Shown here one piece after another: positions 10,080 to 21,345 of a DNA stretch of 64,000 bases. The stretch is from positions 9,987,193 through 10,051,192 of the forward strand of contig JAGTTD010000009.1 of NCBI GenBank assembly GCA_018398585.1. Direction: 5' to 3'. Below the pieces are notes generated by a model. The model saw only the letters and a list, made by a program, of their open reading frames with translations. It made no database searches and was not told the DNA's origin. The stretch comes from Simmondsia chinensis. Its lineage: Eukaryota; Streptophyta; Magnoliopsida; Caryophyllales; Simmondsiaceae. Numbering within the stretch: position 1 is the first letter of the stretch; each line of letters begins with the position of its first letter. The translations under genes and the position numbers were made by a program.

Positions 10080-12857
10080 TTGGCCAATTGTTTGCCATTG
10101 CATTAGTAGAACTAACTACCATCATAGAACCTGAAGTGCAGAACCTGGTAGCTGAATTTGAAGATGTTTTCGAAGTGCCTAAGTCATTGCCTCCTAAAAG
10201 GAGTTTCGATCATGAGATTCCTCTCAAGGAGGGGGCAGAACCTGTGAAGATCAGACCCTATAGACATCCTCATGCTCACAGAACTGAAATAGAGAAACAA
10301 GTTGATGAATTACTTAAGACTAACTTCATACAAGTTAGTCATAGTCCATTTGCTTCCCTGGTCATACTTGTGAAGAAGAAAGATGGTACAACATGCATGT
10401 GTATTGATTATAGGCAACTTAACTCTATAATTATGAAGGACAAGTTCCCTATACCAGTTATAGATGACTTATTGGATGAATTGTATGGGGCTCAAATCTT
10501 CTCCAAGTTGGACCTTCGACGAGGCTACCATCAGATCAGAGTTAGTGAGCCTGATGTGTATAAGACTGCCTTCCGGACGCATCATGGACATTTTGAGTTT
10601 GTGGTTATGCCATTTGGCTTGACCAATGCACCTGCTACATTCTAGGCTCTCATGAATGATACTTTCAAACAATTCTTAGGAAATTTGTATTGGTCTTCTT
10701 CGATGACATCCTCATTTACAGTGCAACCTTTGAGGAACATTTGAAACATTTGAGAGAGGTATTTTTGCTCATGCGTAAGCATAAATTGTTTGCTAAGCTA
10801 TCCAAGTGTTCATTTGCCCAAACACATCTAAAATACCTCGGCCATGTGATCTCTGCTGATGGAGCCACCGATCCTTCAAAGGTCCAAGCTATGAAGGAGT
10901 GGGCTGTTCTGGTCTCATTGAAGCAATTAAGGGTGTTTTTCGGGTTAACTGGCTACAGCCGCAAGTTCATAGGTAGATATGGTGCCTTAGCTAAGCCCCT
11001 AACAGATTTGCCTAAAAAGGACTCCTTCAAATGGTCGGAAGATGCTCAAAGATCCTTGGATGTCCTCAAATTTGCAAGGTGCCAAGCACCAGTTCTAGCT
11101 ATGCCAGATTTCTCTTCAAGTTTCATTTTGGAGACAGATGCTAGTGGAAGTGGGATTGGAGCAGTTCTTTCGCAAGGGGGGACGCCCATAGCTTTCCTTA
11201 GTCAAGCTTTGAGTGCAAAACATCAAGCTTTTTAACATACGAGAAAGAGTACCTTGCCATATTGCTTGCGGTTGAAAAGTGGAGACATTACTTAGATGGG
11301 CACCACTTCATCATTAAGACTGATCACCAAAGTCTTAAGCACTTTTTGGAGCAAAAGATTGTCACAAGGATACAAAGGAAAGGGTTGTTGAAGATGTTGG
11401 GGCTGAACTATGATATAGAGTAAAGAAAAGGCAAGGAGAACTGGGCTGCGGATGCATTGTCACGCAAGTTTGAGGGCCATGAGCAGGGTTCCCTTGGTGC
11501 TATTTCCTTGATTTCTCCTGCTTGGATGGAAGAATTACATCAGTCCTATGAGAATGATTCCTTTGCTTAGGAATGTATAGCTGCCGCTAGCATGGGTAGA
11601 GCCGACAATCTAGTTGCTGGAACATCTGTTACCCGAGGAATTATCAGAATTCAGGGGAAATTGTATATTGGTAGCTTCATTGATCTCAGGCACCAGATCA
11701 TCAATTCGGCTCACGATTCTTCATGGGGAGGTCACTCTAGCATAGAGGGGACTTATCAGAGGTTGAAGCTTCATTTTAGCTGGCCGGGAATGAAGAAATA
11801 AGTGACTAATCTGGTGCAAGGCGGTGAGGTTTGTAAACAAACCAAGCTTGGTGATCGTAGATACCAAGGATTACTCCAGCCCCTTAATGTTCCTGAGGGC
11901 ATATGGTAGCACATAAGCATGGATTTTATTGAAGGATTACCTAAGTTAGAAGGAAAGGAGGTGATTTGGGTTGTGGTGGATCAGTTCACCAAATCTGGAC
12001 ACTTCATTGCTTTGGCTCGGCCTATCACTGTAGAGAAACTGGCTCGTGTATTCTTGGACAACATTTACAAGCTTCATGGTTTGCCTCAGTCCATCGTCTC
12101 TGATAGGGATAAACTCTTCACAAGTCGCTTTTGGAAGGAATTGTTTGGGCTTTTGGGCACAACCATGGCTATGAGTTCTTCATACCACCCTCAAACCGAT
12201 GGACAAACTGAGAGGGCCAATCAATGCATTGAACAATACCTCAGGAGCATGGTATTTAATCATCCCAAGGTGCGGGGTAGATGGCTTTCCTTGGCTGAGT
12301 TTTGGTATAATACTCATTTTCACACTTCCTTGGGCATTTCACCATTCAAGGCATTGTATGGGTATGATCCTCCTTCTCCTTTCGGTTTACAAGGGGTTGG
12401 GTCTAAATGGAGTGCAACAGCTAATATGCTGCAGCAAAGGGGTCATGTCTTACATCAATTGAAGCTCAATCTCATTGAATCACAGTCCTGGATGAAGTGG
12501 TATGCTGATAAGAAGAGAATTGATCAAAACTTTGAGGTAGGAGACATGGTATATCTGAAATTGCAGCCCTATAGACAATCCACAGCAGCAGTAAGGAAAA
12601 ATGTCAAGCTATGTGCCAAATTTTTTGGTCCTTGCAAGGTGTTGGAAAGAATTGGCAAGGTTGCTTACAAATTGGAACTGCCAACCGATTCTTACATGCA
12701 CCCAGTTTTTCATGTTTCCCTTCTGAAAAGACAGGTCCGGACTGGTCACAAATCTTCATTAACACCTCCAGATGTAGGCACCAATGGACTTACGAAGTTA
12801 CAACCAACTGCAATAGTCGAAGATGGATCAACATCAGCAACTGGCAGCAGAATTTAG
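10080..12857 (+). pseudogene. pol: Reina-like pol: reverse transcriptase, RNase H, integrase, chromodomain remnant
   Basis: Reverse transcriptase starts near 10240 ([12 protein letters not shown]), with [25 protein letters not shown] and the catalytic FFDDILIYS at about 10690. RNase H follows (FILETDASGSGIGAVL, then KTDHQSLKHFL). Integrase has the GGHSSIEGTYQRL zinc region, MDFIEGLPK, catalytic VSDRDKLFTS and HPQTDGQTERANQCIEQYL. The tail (HPVFHVSLLKR, near 12700) leads into a short, degraded chromodomain region. Stops occur at 10643, 11421, 11568, 11799 and 11907, and there is a frameshift near 11230. The segment 11919-12857 (312 codons) is intact integrase. Confidence 0.92.
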
Positions 12858-12943
12858 CAGCTACGAGTTACTTGGAGCAACTTAGATGAAGCATTCTCTA
12901 TTTGGGAAGAAAAGAAGTTTTGTTGAGTCAATTTCCTTCTTTT

Positions 12944-12980
12944 CATTCTTGACGACAAGAATGTTGTAAGGGGAGGGGAT
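12944..12980 (+). other. Perfect hairpin plus polypurine tract
   Basis: Perfect 8-bp arms CATTCTTG and CAAGAATG around ACGA (12944-12963), then AAGGGGAGGGGAT abutting the 3' LTR. This is the intact version of the hairpin found in the same place in family N. Confidence 0.85.
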
Positions 12981-13320
12981 TGTTACGTTTTCCTTTGATA
13001 TTTTGATGTAATAAAACACTTAAGTCTTAGCCGAGTTTGAATTAAGCAATTTAGGCGCCAAAGTTAGTTAGGCTTGGCTTCCGGTAGTGTTTTGGCGGGA
13101 GTCTAGTTTAAGCAAGGGATTTTGATGGCTTGTTTCAAATTACCTTTAAATAGAGTGATCTTATGTAATTTGGAGGTATTTAATGAAATTTACCTATCTC
13201 CTTGAGATAAACTTCTTTTCTCATCTTAATCTCTCTATTTCCTCATTTACTTTCAATTCTTCCTCATCCCTTACTCTTTTCCCCTTAAGTTAAGATCAAG
13301 ATTCAATCTAGATCTTAATA
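12981..13320 (+). repeat. Reina-like 3' LTR
   Basis: 340 bp starting TGTTACGTTTTCC and ending ATCTTAATA. It matches the 5' LTR with about 14 differences by eye. It is followed by GCGCG, one half of the target duplication. Confidence 0.92.
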
Positions 13321-13325
13321 GCGCG

Positions 13326-14608
13326 CTGGTTCGTAGGTTCCGGAGCGCACGGATCGCCAGCCCTGTGCGATTTTTGTCCTTTTTTTTGTTTTTGCTGTGT
13401 TTCCCACATGTAAAAAATCATCTTATGAACTTTAAATTTCAAAATTATTTTATTTTATAGTTTTCAACTTTTATTCATCTCATGAATAATGTTTGGCAAA
13501 ATTAATTTACCCATCTTATGGATAAATACTTTATCTCATGAATTCTTTAATGTTTTTCCAACGACAGTAAATACAAAGGCTTGTGTAGGGACCTCATGGA
13601 CAATTTAAATCTGGCTTCAAATGGGTTCAATTAATCATGTCATGTAATAATTTAATTACCACTTAATGAGACTTAATTCCACTATATAAATGTCACTGCA
13701 CTCCAGACTTAAATTATTTATACGACATCTTCCTAATAGACTGCATTGATGACAACAACCCCTCCACTATATGTCCATGACAAAGGATAAATATAACCAA
13801 TACCATTATTGTTCTCACATCTTATCCATTAGTTACCGACTCGCCCTTCACTGAATAATTCATTTATACTTGAACACATTCACAGTATAAATTCCAAATG
13901 TCAAACACTTGGAATACTTTGGCCAAAGTTTCCGAACCATTCAAATATTTGCGAATCAACTAAGGCGACATCTGTATCTCATAAGAGACTGTAGATTCCC
14001 CTTTGGATGCCTGATCCTTGTCACACTTCACGCCGCTACCCAGTGTACGTAGGATTTCAGTCATTTGTTTAGACCTTGCTTATAGTACACCAAAGCAACT
14101 AAAGCTCCATGCACAAGTCCAGAATACCCTCAGGATTTAGAGTTGTCATTCAAACAGTACAATGTGAATCACTCATTTCCAATATTAGTCTAGAAATAAG
14201 TAATCCACATGGTCCAACTCAGCGTGTCAATCTTGTTAAACCCACTAACCTAACACTTTTGGATCTCCATCCACATAACCAAGAGAAGTCATCTAAAGTG
14301 TCACGTTATAGTCTTAGCATACAAGTGGTCCAAACTTGTCTTCAACTACGAGTCTTTCAAACAGCAATCCGTACCATTTTTTCAAAGTCTATACGTGGCT
14401 TAGTCTCACAAACCACTTAGAACAAACATGTAAATTATAGTCTGAGGACTACACCCATCTCATGGATGTCCCCCAAAAGAAAATCATATGCAGTATAAAT
14501 GCTCACATACACTAATTTAATTAGGAAATGACTAGAACTTCAATTTTATTTATTAATTAAAATAATATATCTAGAATAAATCTAAATTTCAGGGCATTGT
14601 TCCTAACA
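13326..14608 (-). repeat. Copia-A 3' LTR, right part
   Basis: Resumes the Copia-A LTR after the nested chromovirus and runs to CCTAACA at 14602-14608, which is the LTR start in element orientation. Together with 6814-7750 it makes a 2.2-kb LTR co-linear with 18453-20618. Plus-strand open frames inside it (such as 14109-14420, similar at 46290-46592) follow the repeat and are not supported as genes. Confidence 0.88.
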
Positions 14609-16052
14609 ATCTCCCATTTGTCCTAAATCTAATTTATGACAAAGTCCATACTCACACCTTTTAAGTTTGAGCCAAAAAATCTATTGTGCCTAACCCTTAG
14701 TGAGCACAATTATTCTATTATGAAGACAGCAATACAATACTTCTTGACATTTCCCTCACTAATGGCTCCCACTCTAAGGGTAAAGTCATGCTTAGACATC
14801 GAATGTCTATCATTTTTATTTGACTAGAAGTCTTAAATTAGTATACCCAACTGGAACTAGCTCATCACTTTGAAAGATCAGAATAGGATCTCTAGTTCTT
14901 CTTAAGGACTAGAGAAAACACTTCACTGCCACCTAGTCCATTGGACCCATGTTAGGCTAACACCTGCTTACTGTACCTTAGCATAGCAGACGTCAAGTCT
15001 CGTGCACAATATGGCATACCTGAGGCTCCCACAGTCAAAGCATGTGGAATATTCCTCAATTGCTCCTCCTTTTGAGGTGTCCTAGAACACTATTCAAAAA
15101 AGAGAGGGACTCCATGCTATATCTTGACAACGTCTTGCTAATATAAGTGGCCGGAGAGAGATCCAACAGCCTACTCTTATGACCTCGCAAAAGCTTAATC
15201 CGAGGAGTAGAGCTGGCTTCTCCTATGTCTTTCATATTGAGCTATTATGACAACTAAGATTTTATAGCTAATGACACCCCCAAATCATTCTCAATGAGTA
15301 GTATATTGTTGATATACAAAATTAAGAAAGTCACTACTTTCTCTTAATATCATTTGTACACGCATGGTTCGTTTAACCATTTGCTCAAAACTATAAGACA
15401 TAATTGCTTCATTGTGGCTAAAAGGATAAGATTCAATGCCACGATCAACCACCACGGTTCCCGCTATGAACCTATCAGATGTCCTAACAATCCTCCCACC
15501 ACACCTAAGCTCTCGTGCACCTGGAACATTTTTGTTCCTATTAGTAGATGCATCTAATGCATCCACTATATCTTGAGTTGTGTCTACCTTTTTAGAATTA
15601 CTGTCATTTTTCTTTAATACTATTTTGTTTTCACTTTTGCAGTTTATTTGCAAAATTCTTCTCTAAGTATTTCGCATTGTTAATGTATGTAAGGAAAAAC
15701 AACATTAATAAATCATAAACACACATTCCTTAGTAAATAAAAATTTTATTGCTTGTAATAAAGGTTCAGAACCACAGTCAAAATGAATAACAATTATTCT
15801 TCAAGCCACATAAATCAAATTCCTGTCCAATGCAGGTACAAATCAAATACAAAATTCTAACACTAAAATCTAAGCTACCGCTTCCTACTACTAAGACTGC
15901 CACTCTTGTACCGCCTTCAGCTGTCAGGCATGGCTCCCATCATGTAGCCTCCTAGTTGGCCTGAGCCCCTGTAACATATTACAGACTTAGTTAGTTGAAC
16001 CTTAGTCCACACACCAGGAATCTGGTGAACTCACAACTACACAAGGCTCAAA
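14609..16052 (-). pseudogene. Copia-A pol scraps (linker, reverse transcriptase, RNase H)
   Basis: The minus strand carries the polypurine tract complement at 14609-14620. Leftover pol pieces follow: an RNase H end near 14820-14900; a reverse transcriptase piece near 14950-15240 beginning MKDIGEAS, with a YISKTLSRYSM segment; and the linker between integrase and reverse transcriptase at 15291-15653 (GGRIVRTSDRF, then a short block ending in YSFEQM). Protease, integrase and the catalytic part of the reverse transcriptase are missing. From 15654 to 16052 I see only non-coding internal sequence. Confidence 0.65.
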
Positions 16053-16782
16053 TTAGTGAGATATCAACATACCTTCACCAGATGGCCTAGCAGTCTTTGC
16101 AGGAAGAGTAGCCATGTACTTTATTCTGCAAAAGTAAAATTTTCGTTTTGTTAGCCTTTTGTTAGGATTAGTCGCTACACTAGCAACCATGCCTTGGCCT
16201 TTCTTTCCGGTCGGTCCGTTATTCTGCTTGCTCCCACTATTCCTCGCTACCTGAGTCAAGTGGACACTGCCCATGGCTCGCATATAGCTCTTTCATCAGC
16301 TCAGGTAATGAATAATCCTTATTATTCATTGTGTAGTTCAGCCTGAACTGAGTAAAAGAGCCGGATAGAGAGTTGAGGATGATGTCCTGCTGAGACTGAC
16401 TATCAACCTTAGCACCTAGAATCTCCAATTCAGACAAGCATGCCATCATTTTCATGACGTGCTCCAGAACTAGGGACCCTTCTGACGTCCTCATGTTCAA
16501 GAGCTTTCTCATCAGCTCTTGCCGAGCTGCACTATCTTGACCACCAAACATTTCCTTTAAATGTTTGATCTTCTCAGCTGCTGTTTCCATCTCAAGCATT
16601 TGACGCTTGAGTACATTGGTCACAGAGACCAAAATGTAGCATCCGGCTAACTCATTAGCCTTATTCCATTGTTCATAACTCTCTTTAATAGCAACTGCAG
16701 AATTATTAGTGGGCACCGTAGGCCGAGCTTCAGTTAGAACAAATTTATAACCTTCATGGATTAATACTATGTCCAGGTTCAT
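16053..16782 (-). pseudogene. gag: Copia-A gag (UBN2-type)
   Basis: The frame starts at an ATG at 16782 and is open for 181 codons. It has the typical copia gag (UBN2) features: KESYEQWNKANELAGCYIL near residues 52-70, KEMFGGQDSAARQELMRKLL, then GSLVLEHVMKMMACLSELEILG and SQQDIILNSLSGSFTQF. A frameshift near 16250 passes into a second phase (16053-16283), where a basic linker and a corrupted zinc knuckle (KFYFC...) follow. It would form the nucleocapsid shell of the particle. Truncated and not functional as it stands. Confidence 0.85.
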
Positions 16783-17429
16783 TTTTCAAGTGAAGTAATT
16801 TGGTCCAGTTAAAGCATTATCTTTCAAAATTGATGAAGTGCACTAGTCGCAGCCATTTCGAAGACACTGTAAATGCAAACAATCGTGTAACTACCTTATA
16901 TGAGTCATGTATGATGTAGTAATATATATTCTTTCAATTTAGCATACACAATAAGTAAGATATCCACCAAACTGTACTATCATGCATATAATGATTACCC
17001 AAACACACCACTCCTTACTCCCCGGTAGCGAGGTCACATGAAGCTAGTTCAAGTGAGAACTATTCTCAACTAACCTGTTTTCCTATAACTCTTACTAAAC
17101 ATGATTAACGCATCACTTTACCTTAGTCTCTAACATGACACAATAGAGCTTCTTGGGTGGGCTATTGCATCACGCTAGTCAAGTGTAAACCATTACCTAA
17201 ACCTCCATACAAATGCACGAAATAGTCCATGGCAGCGTGGTCACATCGCTTCTTTGCAGTTTGGTTTATCCTAAAGAAGTCTAGCCCTGTAATCTGCAAA
17301 CTGACATTCTCCACAGGGAGGTCTATCTCTCTACTATACTGCTAGATCGGTAATGGAGACCATGAGGTTACAACAATTGAAACCTCGCTCCCACTTGATT
17401 TTTATAACCGGTGGTTATTAATTAACTTG

Positions 17430-17880
17430 CATTTACAACTTCGATTATCTCATCATCCGTCTAGAATCTCATTCTGACAATAACAAAAATTAGTTAATTA
17501 ATTTATTTAAAATGATATCATTTTACAGTATAGATTATCTCATAATCTTACATTGGAATCTCATTCTAAAATCCAATAATAAAATTATTTAATTAATTTT
17601 AATTAAAACAATACCAACATGTAATTTAGATTATCACATAATCTACTTTTGGAATTCTAATTTAAAAATTAAATTAAAATACTTTTATTTAAAATCAATA
17701 GCAATTTTGTTCTTAGACTATCCTATAGTCTACTTCAGAATCTTATTCTAAAAATAAGCAAACTTTTATTTAAAATAACACTGATTCACAACTTGGATTA
17801 TCATATAATCTAATTTAGAACCTGATTTTAAAACAAAATTAATTAATAAAGTAACTAATTTATAATTATTATGTAAATAA
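17430..17880 (-). repeat. About five diverged units of 85-95 bp in the Copia-A leader
   Basis: The phrase GATTATCTCATAATCT followed by GGAATCTCATTCTAAAA and a run of AATTAATTT recurs at roughly 17440, 17530, 17625, 17720 and 17795 with point changes. Unit length is uneven. It looks like an old local duplication in the transcribed leader. Confidence 0.65.
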
Positions 17881-17883
17881 GTA

Positions 17884-17943
17884 CTGACGCCTTAATTAAT
17901 TGCTGACGTTAGCACTGACGTCAGACGATGACGTCATCGTCTG
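17884..17943. promoter_or_regulatory. TGACG motif cluster with 22-bp perfect palindrome
   Basis: TGACG motifs lie at 17884, 17904, 17916 and 17929. Two of them are complete TGACGTCA sites. The second sits at the centre of a perfect 22-bp palindrome (17922-17943). TGACG/TGACGTCA is the binding core of plant TGA-type bZIP factors and of as-1-like elements. The position, about 510 bp downstream of the 5' LTR in the transcribed leader, is compatible with an internal enhancer. Binding is inference. Confidence 0.6.
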
Positions 17944-18149
17944 CTGACCAATTTTCCTTTTTTTTCTTAATTTTAAAATTAAAAGATTTAATTTTAACAT
18001 AAATTGAATCTAATCTCATTAAATCAACTTTATCCAATTTCATATAAAATAATTAAATCTAATCTTATTAGTTCAATTTTGTCTGATTTTGTAAATCATG
18101 ACTGAGAACGTACAATTTCATTATACGAATGACATAATCGCAGATTTAT

Positions 18150-18330
18150 GGGTTGTTCCGAATTAACGATAAATTCGTTAACAATTTAAACAATTTAAAT
18201 CATTACCTTAAATAACCTAGTTAACTATTAGCTCGTTTAACCGATTACAACAATTTAAATTGATACTTTAAAATATTCTAGTTAACAATTAACTACTTCA
18301 ATGATTTAAACAATTTAAATCACTAATTCA
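18150..18330 (-). repeat. Short AT-rich direct repeats in the Copia-A leader
   Basis: Two to three units of roughly 65 bp, each with AACAATTTAAAT and CTAGTTAAC-type blocks. They lie between the primer site and the TGACG cluster. Confidence 0.6.
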
Positions 18331-18435
18331 AACAAGTTTTTCCTTCTTAATAAAATTGCGATTTTATTAAATCGCAAATCTATTTATTTTGATCCTATTA
18401 CACCTAGTCATGTATATTATTAATGTAATCAAAGA

Positions 18436-18450
18436 TTGGCTTTGATACGA
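18436..18450 (-). other. Degenerate initiator-Met primer binding site
   Basis: On the minus strand this reads TTCGTATCAAAGCC, against the consensus TGGTATCAGAGCC. It lies two bases inside the right LTR, which makes that LTR the 5' one and fixes the element on the minus strand. Confidence 0.8.
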
Positions 18451-18452
18451 AT

Positions 18453-20618
18453 TGTTGGGAAAAGATATGAATTTTGTTGGAAAATAAACTATGATGCAGA
18501 TTATTGAATTCACGGTTCTCAACTACGGTCACAACCATAAGCACCTATTAGAGCACTTAGAGTAGGAAACCCTTCTCGCTACCTAAGCCCCCGGTCCGAG
18601 AGTCACGTTTCGTGACAGCTCAAGTGTGAGAGTTCCCGGGAATAGGTTTATCTCTATAAACCCTTTGCCCTAATACCGGCTGTTGGGATGAATTTCAAAA
18701 ATTCTCCCTATAGTTTACGGAGCGGAACAAGTTTAGAATTCATAACTCTAAACCTAGGGTTGATTTAAAATTCTTAATCTGAAATGTACTAACTTAAATT
18801 CATAATTTAAATCAACAGATCTAAATTTTTAATTTAGATCTACAAGCTTTTTGCTCTAATACATTCAAAACAATACATAAACTTAAACAGGTATACTAAT
18901 GAATACTGTAAATAAATAGAAAAGCGAAAAGAATGCAGAAAGAAGAACGTACATGGAATTGCTCCAACAACAAAGAAAACCAAGAAAATCGAGACCCCAT
19001 GATCTTCTACACAATAACCTCGAGCTGCCCGGAGAGTGAACTCCAAAAAATATTAAACTGAGGAAAGAAAAATCTCAACGAAAATATTTCTCTCCAATTG
19101 GGCCTCCAAAACAATTTCAGAAACCCTAAAGAAATATTTCAACTCGAATGCCAAACCTTGGAATAAGCACCTCTAATTATAGGAGTATTCCGGAGCAAAA
19201 ATTCCAATTTTAATGGATGTGGGATTTGCCAGTTAACATCAAAACGCAGCGCATCATTTCAAAAATGTGTCAAAAAGCATCATTTTTTCACAGTTCAAAA
19301 GCCGTGTCCCTTTTAATTTATATGGCATGACACATGGCAGGCTCCCATTGGTCCGCACCCGTGCACAAGGATAGCCAGCCCTGTGCGATTTTCGTCCTTT
19401 TTTTTATTTTCCTTTATTTCCCACATGCAAAAATTCATCTTATGAACTTTAATTTTCAAAATTACTTTATAATTTTCAAATTTTATTCATGTCATGAATG
19501 ATGCTTGGCAAAATTAATTTACCCATCTTATGGATAAATAATTTATCTCATGAATTCTTTAATATTTTTTCAATGGCACTAAACACAGAGGCTTGCATAG
19601 GGACCTCAGAGACAATTTAAATCTAGCTCAAAATTGGTTAAATTAATCACCTCAAGAAATAATTTAATTACCACTTAATGAGATTTAATTCCACTAAATA
19701 AATCTCACTGCACTCCAGACTTCAATTATTTATTCGATATCTCCCTAATAAATTGCAATGATGACAACAACCCCGCCACTAGATGTCCATAACAAATAAT
19801 AAATATAACTAGTACCATTATCCTTCTCACAACTTCTCCATTAGTTGCCGACTCGCTCTTTACTTAATAATTAACTTATACTTGAACACATTCACCGCAT
19901 AAATTCCAAATGTCAAACACTTGGAATAATTTGGCCAAAGTTTCCAAACCATTCAAATATTTGCGAATCAACTAAGGGGACATCTGTATCTCATAAGTGA
20001 CTGTAGATTCCCTATTGGATACCTAATCCTTGTCACAATTCACGCCGCTACCCTATGTACGTGGGATTTCAGTCATTCGTTTAGACCTTACTAATAGTAC
20101 ACCAAAGTAACTACCGCTCCATGCACAAGTCTAGAATACCCTTAGGATTTAGAGTCGTTGTTCAAACAGTACAACGTGAATAACTCATTTCCGATAGTAG
20201 TCTGGAAATAAGTAATCCACATGGTCCAACTCAGCGTGTCAATCTTATTAAACACACTAACCTAACACTTTTGGATCTCCATCCACATAACCGAGACAAG
20301 TCCTCTAAAGTGTCACGTTATAGTCTTAAGATAAAAGTGGTCCAAACTTGTCTTCGACTACGAGTCTTTCAAACAATAATCCACACTATTTGTTTCAAGT
20401 CTATCTGGCTTAATCTCATAAACCACTTAGAATAAATATGTAAATTATAGTATGAGGACTACACCCATCTCATGGATGTCTCCCAAAAGAAAATCACACG
20501 CAGTATAAATGCTCACATACACTAATTTTTCTTGGAAGCGACTGGAACGTCAATCTTATTTATTAATTAAAATAATATACCTTGAATAAATTTGGATATC
20601 AGGACACTATTCCTGACA
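18453..20618 (-). repeat. Copia-A 5' LTR
   Basis: 2166 bp. In window orientation it starts TGTTGGGAAAAG and ends CCTGACA. It is co-linear with 6814-14608 (minus the nested element), with the solo LTR at 44590, and with 1-277. The open minus frame at 18840-19046 is LTR sequence. Confidence 0.9.
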
Positions 20619-21345
20619 CAGCTTCTCTAAATTCTCAGAATAGTTTGAACGCCATTTTGTTAGTAACAAAAGGAAGAAAAAGGACGGATGCGCATCTTCT
20701 CAAGTTACAGCAACACGAATTTGAACCCCTAAGAAGCTATGTACGTTGATTAACGCCTGCCATGATTGATGTTGCAAACCAAAGGAACATACCCAGTGCC
20801 TCAAGGGCTCCCGCCTACGCAGGGTGGAGGGGGGGGGGGGTGGCGGATATACGCAGCCTTCCCCCTTCAGGGTGTTAACCTGAAGAGTGGCTGTTTCCCA
20901 TGATTGATGTTGCAAACCTAACGGATGAAATGGCTATTACTAGCTTTATCAATGGGTCGCTAAATTCCAGCTTCAAATTTGCACATGCAAAAGGGCCGCT
21001 TTCAACAATTGATGAATTGTGTCAGGAGGGTAACAAGTATATCTTGGCTCCCAGACCTGAAGTTATGCAGGTAACTCTGAGACCTGAAGGGGTCTAAGCA
21101 AAGGGGCTCCCAGAACCAAAAGGAGATTCTAGGCCACCACAAAATAATGCCCGCCAGGCTAGGAGGCCTGCGCCTGCCTTCAGACCTCAAAATCGGTAAC
21201 AGATACCTCCACAACTTTTGGAAGTAGAAACAACAAAGCCACCTGCAGGTTATGATGCAGTTCTGCCTCAGGATGGTAAAGCCAATTGGTGTTCCTACCA
21301 TCAGACTCGTACTCATAACACGGCAGAATGTCGCACCTTGGTATA
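20619..21345 (+). pseudogene. Tat-1 gag, 3' piece with zinc knuckle
   Basis: Resumes gag directly after Copia-A with an RKRTDAHLL-type segment. It continues (after a SINE at 20781-20897) through VANLTDEMAITSFINGSL and LSTIDELCQEGNKYI, the end of the capsid domain. It ends with a knuckle of the Tat form: Cys-x2-His-x5-His-x4-Cys (CSYHQTRTHNTAEC, 21289-21330). Frames are broken by stops at 21095 and 21351 and by the SINE. Confidence 0.8.
20781..20897 (-). mobile_element. SINE without 5S head, in Tat-1 gag
   Basis: Minus-strand SINE flanked by a perfect 21-bp target duplication (20760-20780 and 20898-20918), so the insertion is complete as it landed. Reading the minus strand it starts GGAAACAGCC. 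It contains the GGCTGCGTA block and the GGGAGCCCTTGAGGCACTGGGTA end of the conserved angiosperm SINE 3' domain. It lacks the 5S-derived head seen at 51077 and 52668. A long G run (20830-20840) is internal to it. Confidence 0.85.

Larger units (their letters stand above)
7756..13320 (+). mobile_element. Reina-like chromovirus (Ty3), nearly full length
   Basis: A 5.57-kb element with LTRs of about 340 bp, a Met-tRNA primer site, gag with a zinc knuckle, protease, reverse transcriptase, RNase H, integrase, a chromodomain-like end, a hairpin and a polypurine tract. Small size, short LTRs and a single gag-pol phase fit the Reina clade. By eye the LTRs differ at about 14 of 340 positions, so it is a fairly recent insertion, younger than the Copia-A LTR it occupies. 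At least seven stops and at least two frameshifts make it non-functional. Confidence 0.88.
16783..18435 (-). other. Copia-A leader (5' untranslated region)
   Basis: A very AT-rich leader between primer site and gag, read right to left in element orientation. It holds an AT-rich repeat (18150-18330), a TGACG cluster with a palindrome (17884-17943), and about five diverged units near 17430-17880. From 16783 to 17400 I see no gene and only unstructured sequence. Confidence 0.75.
6814..20618 (-). mobile_element. Copia-A: long-LTR copia element, gag kept, most of pol lost
   Basis: A minus-strand element with two LTRs of about 2.2 kb (6814-14608 containing a nested chromovirus, and 18453-20618). 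It has a degenerate Met-tRNA primer site inside the right LTR, a leader of about 1.65 kb, a gag with a copia-type UBN2 domain, scraps of reverse transcriptase and RNase H, and a polypurine tract at the left LTR. The flanks CCGCT (6809-6813) and CAGCT (20619-20623) are a near-perfect 5-bp target duplication. The internal region is only about 3.8 kb, so protease, integrase and most of the reverse transcriptase are deleted. The host is Tat-1 gag. Confidence 0.85.

Noticed and set aside
14109..14420. A plus-strand gene repeated at 46290-46592
   Set aside because: Both lie at the same place in Copia-A LTR copies. Repetition of the LTR explains the shared frame.
20829..20842. The G run as a telomere-like or quadruplex landmark
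   Set aside because: It is the variable C/G-rich run that all the SINE copies with this tail have; no telomere repeat is present.
20700..20915. Proline-rich minus-strand frame
   Set aside because: Produced by the G run inside the SINE at 20781-20897.
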